This document shows, one piece after another, positions 1-4,242 of a stretch of DNA of 5,904 nt (positions are counted from its first letter, which is position 1; each line of letters begins with the position of its first letter). Origin of the DNA: Candidatus Woesearchaeota archaeon (GTDB lineage Archaea; Nanobdellota; Nanobdellia; UBA10117); contig JAHFKX010000053.1 of the NCBI GenBank assembly GCA_023245115.1, forward strand, positions 1 through 5,904, in the 5' to 3' direction. Both the position numbers and the translations under genes were made by a program. A model generated the notes under the pieces. That model was given only the letters and a program-made list of their open reading frames with translations, was not told the origin of the DNA and searched no databases.

Positions 1-357
1 CGGCATAGAATTGACAAAATGATAAAAGCTGAGGTTATTTTGGGATTTAATTTTACTTTGAATCCGCCGAAGGTTGGCTTTCCTTTGATAAGCTATGTGT
101 TGCTTGGGCTGCAAAATGCGAAGCCCGGAGTAGAAGAAGAATTCATACGATTTGTAAAAAATAATCCATTGATAATTTATGTTGCTAGCTTAATTGGGAA
201 GTGGGATTATGTTTTGTATTTGGTTTCGCGAAATCCTGGTGAGTTGAGCTCGATACTTAAAGAATTGCGGACAAAATTCCCAGAGCTAATAAAAGATTAT
301 GAAACATTTACAGTTTTGGAAGAATTGAAATACGAAGAAGCAGTTAGGGCGCTTTGA
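1..357 (+). CDS. Lrp/AsnC-family regulator, C-terminal part (5' partial)
   Basis: This is probably a transcriptional regulator of the Lrp/AsnC (feast/famine) family. An ATG lies at 19, but the frame stays open to base 1 (codons for RHRIDK precede it). The run RIDKMIKAEVILGF followed by NPPKVGF resembles the junction between the last helix of the Lrp winged HTH ('RI..LI..GVI.GF') and the linker. I therefore place the true start, and the DNA-binding domain, before the window. The rest (about residues 25-105) matches the ligand-binding RAM/ACT-like domain: a YVLLGL strand, a helix GVEEEFIRFVKNN, then VASLIGKWDYVLYLV, where a GxxDY-like turn is typical, and a helix SSILKELRTKF. The ligand cannot be told. 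Alternatively, it is a stand-alone RAM-domain protein starting at 19. It converges on the DUF655 gene with a 7-bp gap. Confidence 0.75.
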   Translation, partial: RHRIDKMIKAEVILGFNFTLNPPKVGFPLISYVLLGLQNAKPGVEEEFIRFVKNNPLIIYVASLIGKWDYVLYLVSRNPGELSSILKELRTKFPELIKDYETFTVLEELKYEEAVRAL

Positions 358-364
358 TTTAATT

Positions 365-937
365 TTACACTCTAACAAACAATCTATATCTATCTTTCCC
401 ATCTATTTCATCCATCAGTCTGTTGATTATTATCTTCTTGATATCTGCGATTGCCGGCACGCGCTTCTTTACGTCTTCGAAGTTCTTGAACGGCTCTTTT
501 TCTCTTTCCGTGATCAATTCTTCTGCGTGTCTTTTGCCAATGCCTGGCAGGAGCTCAAGCTGGTGTGCCCGTAAGGACAGCGGGCCAGATTTATTTATGA
601 AGTCAATAAACTTTGTTTCGTTCGAGGACACAATTTGATCGACTACAGATGACATAGTAGTTTTTGATGTTTGTGTTAGCTTATTTGGGAATAAAGCCGC
701 ACGTATATACGATATCTTGTCCCGCTTGCCCTCGCCGATGTAAACACGGTCGAATGGCCTGAGCTCTATTCCTTCTTGTGGTACAAGTTCCAAAAGTGTG
801 AAAGAACCTTCTCCTAATGCCTGTACTATTGGCTCTTTGCGATGGAGCGGCCTGGGGTCATCTGCGTATCCGTGCTTGAGATAGTCGAGCACAACTGCAT
901 ATTCTTCTTTTGTCCGCTGTCTATGTGTCTGTTCCAT
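365..937 (-). CDS. DUF655 family protein with helix-hairpin-helix domain
   Basis: This 190-aa protein belongs to the archaeal DUF655 family (COG1491-type), thought to bind nucleic acid but without an established function as far as I know. The N-terminal signature is clear: EEYAVVLDYLKHG (11-23), DDPRP (26-30), then KEPIVQALGEGSFTLLELVP (34-53). A beta-rich, OB-like part follows (GIELRPFDRVYIGEG, 56-70). The C-terminal half holds a helix-hairpin-helix, LELLPGIGKRHAEELITERE (127-146), followed by PFKNFEDVKKRVP. The length is normal for the family. The start at 937 puts KEEYA ten residues in; no further in-frame ATG lies close upstream, and no clear Shine-Dalgarno is visible. Genes of this family usually follow L21e and rpoF directly, as they do here in order and strand, but here a 290-bp gap intervenes. 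The frequent downstream neighbour ksgA is absent. Confidence 0.9.
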   Translation of the reverse strand: MEQTHRQRTKEEYAVVLDYLKHGYADDPRPLHRKEPIVQALGEGSFTLLELVPQEGIELRPFDRVYIGEGKRDKISYIRAALFPNKLTQTSKTTMSSVVDQIVSSNETKFIDFINKSGPLSLRAHQLELLPGIGKRHAEELITEREKEPFKNFEDVKKRVPAIADIKKIIINRLMDEIDGKDRYRLFVRV

Positions 938-995
938 GCTTCGTTTGCTTTTATCGTTACCATCGCTTTTGCTTATTTTATTTGTATGATTAAGA

Positions 996-1043
996 ATATA
1001 AAACTATCGGCTATGGCATACATATCATATTATATAAAACTAT
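996..1043 (-). promoter_or_regulatory. Tandem TATA-like elements upstream of DUF655 gene
   Basis: The 12-mer ATATAAAACTAT (+ strand) occurs exactly twice, at 996-1007 and 1032-1043. Read on the minus strand, each copy gives AGTTTTATAT, a good archaeal TATA box. The nearer copy predicts a transcript start around 974, leaving a leader of roughly 37 nt before the DUF655 ATG at 937. The farther copy predicts a longer leader. This supports independent transcription of the DUF655 gene from within the gap. Calls are by eye only. Confidence 0.45.
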
Positions 1044-1062
1044 ATATTGATGCGAACGGAAG

Positions 1063-1071
1063 CTTTATATA
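1063..1071 (+). promoter_or_regulatory. Possible plus-strand TATA box (CTTTATATA)
   Basis: CTTTATATA on the plus strand is a near-consensus archaeal TATA element. It would place a transcript start at about 1093, just upstream of the two hairpins at 1111-1127 and 1136-1225. No protein-coding gene follows on this strand, so if the element is active its product would be a non-coding RNA. The surrounding DNA is very AT-rich, so a chance match is a real possibility. The reverse complement (TATATAAAG) could instead be one more minus-strand promoter for the DUF655 gene. Confidence 0.3.
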
Positions 1072-1110
1072 TCAGTATAGTTATCGTATTAGGTAAATAA
1101 TGCTGTATTC

Positions 1111-1127
1111 TTGCCTCAATGAGGCAA
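1111..1127. repeat. Short perfect hairpin (7-bp stem, 3-nt loop)
   Basis: TTGCCTC-AAT-GAGGCAA is a perfect inverted repeat, which stands out in an AT-rich gap. It lies eight bases from the left arm of the larger inverted repeat. On the minus strand it would be the second structure in the rpoF 3' untranslated region; on the plus strand it would be the 5' hairpin of a putative small RNA. Neither side has a T-run, so it does not look like a simple terminator. It could also be a protein-binding palindrome. Confidence 0.6.
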
Positions 1128-1135
1128 AATTTAGA

Positions 1136-1225
1136 GCAGAACGTCCTCGCAGATAGGCGCTAACAAACATAAATAACACAGTTAAACTAAATTTGAGCGA
1201 CCTTAAAACTTGCGAGACGTTCTGC
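1136..1225. repeat. Large imperfect inverted repeat, candidate structured RNA
   Basis: The left arm, 1136-1151 (GCAGAACGTCCTCGCA), pairs with 1211-1225 (TGCGAGACGTTCTGC): 15 base pairs with a single bulged C. Pairing continues inward after an asymmetric internal loop. 1156-1161 (GGCGCT) pairs with 1196-1202 (AGCGACC) with one bulged A, and CAAA (1164-1167) pairs with TTTG (1192-1195), leaving an A-rich loop of about 24 nt. The rod therefore has about 25 pairs over 90 nt. On the minus strand it begins two bases after the rpoF stop codon, so it would end or protect that mRNA. On the plus strand it is followed by TTTACTCTTTTTT, a T-rich run like a terminator, although those bases also encode the rpoF C-terminus. 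I do not recognise an RNA family. The pairing is seen directly; any function is inferred. Confidence 0.65.
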
Positions 1226-1227
1226 GT

Positions 1228-1572
1228 TTACTCTTTTTTAAACTTTTTACAAATATCTGCAATTCTTTGGAATTGCTCCGGATTTAGGTTTGTTTTTGAA
1301 CCGGAAAATACTGATTTTAGCTCACCAAGATCCTGCGGCAATAAATCTATGATTTGAACGATGTGTTCGCCTGTTAGTGTGGCGATGTCTAATCCCTGCA
1401 ATTCTTCCCGCAACTTTTCTGCAGCGTCTTCCTTTAATCTGGCCGTTGCCTTAGCATAATCTAAAATTTTGTTTTGTATGTCTGCGCGCTCTTCTTTTTT
1501 GCCGATGCCCTGCAGTGCCTTTGCTAACGCTGGCAGATGCAGCGGTTCTTTGCCGATTAGTTTTAGCTCCAT
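1228..1572 (-). CDS. rpoF: DNA-directed RNA polymerase subunit F (Rpb4)
   Basis: This is archaeal RNA polymerase subunit Rpo4/RpoF, the Rpb4 homologue. It pairs with Rpo7 (RpoE) to form the stalk that helps open-complex formation and guides the nascent RNA. The 114-aa length is normal. The N-terminal tip (residues 1-20) forms the Rpo7-contacting part in relatives. A charged helix follows (28-60, ILDYAKATARLKEDAAEKL). The C-terminal HRDC-like helical domain carries the family pattern IVQIIDLLPQDLGELKSVF (71-89), then NLNPEQFQRIADICKKF. The ATG overlaps the L21e stop by one base (TAATG). A GAGG Shine-Dalgarno at 1584-1581 lies 8 nt upstream, which supports this start and coupled translation from the L21e mRNA. 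The L21e-rpoF order is conserved in archaea. Confidence 0.93.
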   Translation of the reverse strand: MELKLIGKEPLHLPALAKALQGIGKKEERADIQNKILDYAKATARLKEDAAEKLREELQGLDIATLTGEHIVQIIDLLPQDLGELKSVFSGSKTNLNPEQFQRIADICKKFKKE

Positions 1573-1862
1573 TATAGTTTCCTCAGATGAACTGCATCTG
1601 ACAAAAATATTTTTCTGATGCCACCATCCATGATTGCTACTTTGTAAACCCTGCCCTGTATTCCAACTATGATGCCGGAGCGCCCTTCATATCTCGGATG
1701 CGGCATCCCCTTGTGGACTGCGGACTCTATATCTATGGCGACTCGGTCGCCTTGTTTGAACTCCTGCAGTAACCTCGCGAGTGAGATTTTTCCACGGCTG
1801 CGCGGATGCTTGGATAAGGTTCTCCTGGTTTTTGCCCTAAATCCGCCTGCTCGCTGTACCAT
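1572..1862 (-). CDS. rpl21e: 50S ribosomal protein L21e
   Basis: This is large-subunit ribosomal protein L21e (eL21), specific to archaea and eukaryotes. Its 96 residues cover the full family length. Visible hallmarks are the basic N-terminus (GGFRAKTRRTLSKHPRSRGK, residues 6-25), the strand GDRVAIDIESAVHKGMPHPR (38-57) with the diagnostic KGMPHPRY, then GRSGIIVGIQGRVYKVAI (60-77) and the closing HLRKL. The MVxRxxGFRxxTR start fits other archaeal L21e proteins and supports the ATG at 1862. No Shine-Dalgarno precedes it, but a TATA element 28 nt upstream suggests a leaderless transcript. It is the first gene of a two-gene unit with rpoF. Confidence 0.95.
   Translation of the reverse strand: MVQRAGGFRAKTRRTLSKHPRSRGKISLARLLQEFKQGDRVAIDIESAVHKGMPHPRYEGRSGIIVGIQGRVYKVAIMDGGIRKIFLSDAVHLRKL
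1581..1584 (-). promoter_or_regulatory. Shine-Dalgarno GAGG for rpoF
   Basis: GAGG on the minus strand ends 8 nt before the rpoF ATG and lies inside the L21e coding region. It is one of the few clear ribosome-binding sites in the window, and it belongs to an internal cistron, as expected in an archaeon that mixes leaderless first genes with Shine-Dalgarno-led downstream genes. Confidence 0.6.
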
Positions 1863-1885
1863 TTTAAATTAGGGTTAGGATTTGG

Positions 1886-1894
1886 ATTTATAAG
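1886..1894 (-). promoter_or_regulatory. TATA box of the L21e-rpoF unit
   Basis: CTTATAAAT on the minus strand is centred about 28 nt before the L21e ATG, preceded by GAAACA, which could serve as a BRE. The spacing predicts transcription starting at or within a few bases of the start codon. It makes L21e-rpoF a transcription unit separate from the upstream RHH gene. Confidence 0.6.
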
Positions 1895-1933
1895 TGTTTC
1901 GCGGTGCGCGATGCGAAGTTTGGGCTAAAATCC

Positions 1934-2128
1934 TTATTTAAGCAGTTTTTTTGCCTCTTTCTGTGCTTTTTCCATAGCCGTAGCTAAAAAGTTTGACTGG
2001 CCGGCAATGTACGCGCGGAGGGCCTCGCGGCACAGTTCTTGAACATTTTTATAGCCCATATCTTTTGCGACGCGGGAAGCGTTCTTGTGCAGTTCTTCTG
2101 GCAAACTTAATAATATGTTTTTACTCAT
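1934..2128 (-). CDS. Small ribbon-helix-helix (CopG-like) DNA-binding protein
   Basis: This 64-aa protein is predicted to be a ribbon-helix-helix transcriptional regulator, which binds DNA as a dimer through a two-stranded sheet. The strand KNILLSLPEELHKNASRVA (3-21), with alternating hydrophobics followed by helix 1, then MGYKNVQELCREALRAYI (25-42) as turn and helix 2, match the RHH pattern. A charged helical tail follows (43-64). No toxin gene adjoins it on the same strand, so a toxin-antitoxin role is not supported. It lies divergent from a membrane-protein gene across a 70-bp gap, so its likely targets are its own promoter and that gene. GGAG at 2140-2137 lies 8 nt before the ATG, and a TATA box lies about 30 nt upstream. 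Confidence 0.75.
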   Translation of the reverse strand: MSKNILLSLPEELHKNASRVAKDMGYKNVQELCREALRAYIAGQSNFLATAMEKAQKEAKKLLK

Positions 2129-2134
2129 TTTGCG

Positions 2135-2176
2135 CTCTCCAAAGCATATATACTTTTATATAGGAAAGCTTTTAAG
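2135..2176. promoter_or_regulatory. Divergent promoter region of RHH and membrane-protein genes
   Basis: The run CTTTTATATAGG (2153-2164) reads as a TATA box on the plus strand and as CCTATATAAAAG on the minus strand. For the RHH gene (minus) it sits about 30 nt before the ATG. For the membrane-protein gene (plus) it sits about 41 nt before the ATG at 2199, giving a leader of about 15 nt; alternatively TTTTAAGG (2170-2177) would give a leaderless start. A purine-rich GGTAGGG (2188-2194) precedes the plus-strand ATG. The palindrome AAAGCTTT (2165-2172) and the repeated TATATA blocks are possible RHH operator sites, which is an inference. Confidence 0.45.
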
Positions 2177-2198
2177 GGTTTTGGTTAGGTAGGGTTTT

Positions 2199-2576
2199 AT
2201 GAGTTTGGAAATAATTGTTCAAAAAACTAAAGCATCTGCCAACAAAAATAAGAACTTTTTAATAGCCGCATCAGTGGTCGTTGCTGCTTCAATTTTTGAT
2301 GCGTACATGACTGTGAGTAGTGTTAAACAATTTGGTGTGAATAATGAGAAAGCTATTGCATTAAAATATCTTATGCAACATTTTGGGACAGATGCGGCAT
2401 ATGCGAGCAAAGCATTTGTCATACCGCTGTATGTTGCTTTGGCATATGAGCTGCGCAGTAGTAGCAATAAATGGCTTAAACTTTTAACGAATGGAAATGC
2501 AATGCTTTACGCAGCAGCGTTATTAGAAACTTGGGGCGGAAGCAGTTGGTATTTGCATTCGGTTGGTGCTGCATAG
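2199..2576 (+). CDS. Small integral membrane protein, DUF5658-like pattern
   Basis: This 125-aa protein has a short basic N-terminus (KTKASANKNKN, 9-19) and about three hydrophobic segments: 20-42 (LIAASVVVAASIFDAYMTV), about 70-84 (SKAFVIPLYVALAYE) and about 98-118. The arrangement aspartate in TM1 (D34), T38, an E/N-rich motif after it (GVNNEKAIALKYLM, 46-59) and a lysine entering TM2 (K71) resembles the small archaeal and bacterial DUF5658 membrane family, but I hold this loosely. The function is unknown. The 'NNEKA' replaces the 'E.NP' I would expect in that family. It is transcribed away from the RHH gene and converges on srp54 with no bases between the stops (TAG|TTA). Confidence 0.7.
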   Translation: MSLEIIVQKTKASANKNKNFLIAASVVVAASIFDAYMTVSSVKQFGVNNEKAIALKYLMQHFGTDAAYASKAFVIPLYVALAYELRSSSNKWLKLLTNGNAMLYAAALLETWGGSSWYLHSVGAA

Positions 2577-3926
2577 TTATGCGGGCATCTGCGGCAGTTT
2601 CCCGCCGAACATTTTCATCATCTTCTGCATTTGCTTTGGATTGCCCATCATTTTCATGACCTTTTTCATCTGCGCGTACTGCTTGAGCAGGTCGCGGACG
2701 TCCTGCTCCGGCCGGCCGGCACCTTTTGCAATCCGCTCAATACGCTTGGCGGAAATAATATCCGGAGAATCTTTTTCTGCCGGCGTCATGGAATCCATTA
2801 CGAATTTCCATACTTTCATTTTTTCTTCCTGTACGCCAAGCAATTCTTTCGGGATATTTGCCATTCCCATTCCGGGAATCATATTCATTATTTGCGAGAG
2901 CGGGCCCATTTTTTTCAGGGCTTCGAGTTGTTGATATAAATCAGTGAGAGAGATATCACCCTTCATAAATTTTTTACCAAGTTTTTCGGCGCTCTCCTCG
3001 GAGATTGCTTCCTTTGCTTTTTCGAGTAAAGTTTCCAAGTCGCCCATTCCCAATAGGCGGGAAACAAAATTCTTTGGCCTGAATTCCTCTAAGTCTTCAA
3101 TATGTTCGCCAAGCCCGATGAATTTTACTTTTGCAGAAGTTGCGGCGCAGGCAGTCAGTGCGCCACCGCCTTTCGCTGTGCCATCTAATTTAGTTACAAT
3201 TACGCCGTTCACGCCAGTAGCTTCGTGGAACGCTTCTGCTTGCTTGCGGGCAGCCTGCCCGATATCTCCGGAGATGACAAGTAAAACGTGGTTCGGATTA
3301 ACTGCATCTTTTATATTCTTGACTTCGGAAATTAATTCCTTGTTTAGTGCATCGCGGCCAGACGAATCAAATATCACAACATCAAATCTTGCAAAGTCAG
3401 GCTCAAACTTTTTTATAATTGCCAGTGGGTCCTTTTCGTCTTTGATTCCGTAAAATGGGACTTTAACCTTTTCAGAAATTTGCATAAGCTGTTCGTATGC
3501 CGCAGGCCTCCAGACATCCAATTGAATTAAGGCTGGTTTCAGGCCCTGTTTTTTGAAATATTTTGCTAATTTTCCGGCAGTTGTCGTTTTGCCCGAGCCG
3601 TACAGGCCGACAAGCAAAATTTTTGTTGGCTTTGCCTTGGCTTCAAGCCTGCCTTCTTCCGCGCCAAGGAATTTTGTTAGCTCTTCAAAGACTATGTTTA
3701 TCGTATGTTCCCTTGCTGTCAGAGTTTTTGCGGGCTTTTCGGCGAGTGCACGTTTCTTAATTGTTTCTGAAATCCTGCTGGCCAGCTCAATATTAACATC
3801 TGCAGAAATGAGGGCCTTGCGTATTTCTGAGATTAAATCATCAATAAGCTTTGGGTCTATTAAAGACGCCTTGAAAACACGTCGTAGTGCGTTCTTTAGT
3901 GATTCAGATAATTTTTCCAACGCCAT
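2577..3926 (-). CDS. srp54: Signal recognition particle 54 kDa GTPase
   Basis: SRP54 (Ffh) binds hydrophobic signal sequences on nascent chains and, with SRP RNA, delivers ribosomes to FtsY at the membrane. Its 449 residues are full length. The N domain spans about 1-95. The G domain has P-loop GLYGSGKTTT (107-116), G2 DVWRPAAYEQL (137-147), G3 DSSGR (187-191), G4 TKLDGTAKGGG (245-255) and closing GLGEHIEDLEEFRP (271-284). The M domain follows LLGMGD and includes LEALKKMGPLSQ and the methionine-rich finger MIPGMGM (349-355). SRP RNA binding is at ISAKRIERIAKGAG (391-404), followed by a Met-rich tail. Oddities: G3 is DSSGR, not the usual DTAGR, and the RNA motif has GAG where GSG is usual. A TATA element 26 nt upstream suggests a leaderless start at 3926. 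Confidence 0.97.
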   Translation of the reverse strand: MALEKLSESLKNALRRVFKASLIDPKLIDDLISEIRKALISADVNIELASRISETIKKRALAEKPAKTLTAREHTINIVFEELTKFLGAEEGRLEAKAKPTKILLVGLYGSGKTTTAGKLAKYFKKQGLKPALIQLDVWRPAAYEQLMQISEKVKVPFYGIKDEKDPLAIIKKFEPDFARFDVVIFDSSGRDALNKELISEVKNIKDAVNPNHVLLVISGDIGQAARKQAEAFHEATGVNGVIVTKLDGTAKGGGALTACAATSAKVKFIGLGEHIEDLEEFRPKNFVSRLLGMGDLETLLEKAKEAISEESAEKLGKKFMKGDISLTDLYQQLEALKKMGPLSQIMNMIPGMGMANIPKELLGVQEEKMKVWKFVMDSMTPAEKDSPDIISAKRIERIAKGAGRPEQDVRDLLKQYAQMKKVMKMMGNPKQMQKMMKMFGGKLPQMPA

Positions 3927-3947
3927 GCAAAAAATGACAATTTAGAA

Positions 3948-3956
3948 GTTTTAAAT
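3948..3956 (-). promoter_or_regulatory. TATA box of srp54
   Basis: ATTTAAAAC on the minus strand overlaps the TAA stop of the upstream 86-aa gene and is centred about 26 nt before the srp54 ATG. No Shine-Dalgarno is visible in the 24-bp gap, so leaderless initiation is likely. A T6 run in the gap (3927-3940 region) could also end upstream transcripts. Confidence 0.5.
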
Positions 3957-4211
3957 GTTTGTGGTGGAAGCGTCTTCGTCAAGTTCTATCTTTGTCATTG
4001 CTTTAATGTTAGATTTCAGGTATTCTAGCTTTTCTTGTGGTATTAGGGCAACCTTGCCGGCAAAACTTATTTCGGCAATAATCTTGTCAGTAAACTCCCG
4101 TACATTTGTTTTATTTGAATAACAGATTATCGCGGTAATTTTGCTGAGAATGTCCTGTGGCAGATTCAGCGAGTTTATTTTTTCCAGCGTTTTTTTATCA
4201 AGGCTTGGCAT
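3951..4211 (-). CDS. Hypothetical protein, 86 aa
   Basis: I do not recognise this protein. It is soluble in appearance: no signal peptide or membrane segment. Predicted features by eye are helices at about 6-14 (KKTLEKINS) and 18-31 (PQDILSKITAIICY), a central helix VREFTDKIIAEISF (37-50), a helix PQEKLEYLKSNIKAM (58-72), and a short acidic tail (ELDEDAS, 76-82). It lies 31 bp downstream of the 255-aa unknown gene and 24 bp upstream of srp54 on the same strand, with its own TATA element. Membership in an SRP-linked cluster suggests, but does not show, a role near protein targeting or translation. Coding is supported by the promoter spacing at the ATG, tight packing and the lack of a convincing gene on the other strand. 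Confidence 0.65.
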   Translation of the reverse strand: MPSLDKKTLEKINSLNLPQDILSKITAIICYSNKTNVREFTDKIIAEISFAGKVALIPQEKLEYLKSNIKAMTKIELDEDASTTNI

Positions 4212-4232
4212 ATTTGTTTGAGCGTGAAAAGC

Positions 4233-4241
4233 GTTAAAAAG
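4233..4241 (-). promoter_or_regulatory. TATA box of the 86-aa gene
   Basis: CTTTTTAAC on the minus strand starts just after the stop of the 255-aa gene and is centred about 25 nt before the ATG at 4211, the same geometry as its neighbours. Its T5 run could double as a terminator for the upstream gene. Confidence 0.45.
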
Positions 4242-4242
4242 C

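Noticed and set aside
842..1096. Plus-strand 84-codon open frame spanning the DUF655 start and the gap
   Set aside because: It runs antisense into the DUF655 N-terminus, the product is rich in Ile, Tyr and Cys as expected from AT-rich non-coding DNA, and it matches no family.
1136..1225. H/ACA or C/D box guide RNA
   Set aside because: The outer stem (15 bp) is too long for an H/ACA pocket stem, no ACA box follows at the right place on either strand, and no RTGATGA/CTGA pair frames the region.
938..1227. SRP RNA or tRNA gene in the gap, considering the SRP protein genes nearby
   Set aside because: The gap is AT-rich with no T-arm motif, no helix-8-like SRP core and insufficient length for an archaeal 7S RNA of about 300 nt.
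1934..2128. Antitoxin of a toxin-antitoxin pair
   Set aside because: The RHH protein fits an antitoxin by size, but no adjacent same-strand toxin-like gene exists; the downstream neighbour is L21e with its own promoter.
1866..2197. Telomere-like GGGTTAGG and TTGGTTAGGTAGGG runs before L21e and the membrane gene
   Set aside because: They are short, not tandem, and in opposite orientation relative to their genes; they look like coincidental G/T-rich spacer.
2944..3453. Plus-strand 169-codon frame within srp54
   Set aside because: It lies wholly opposite a highly conserved GTPase domain and has the Ser/Phe-rich composition of an antisense shadow.
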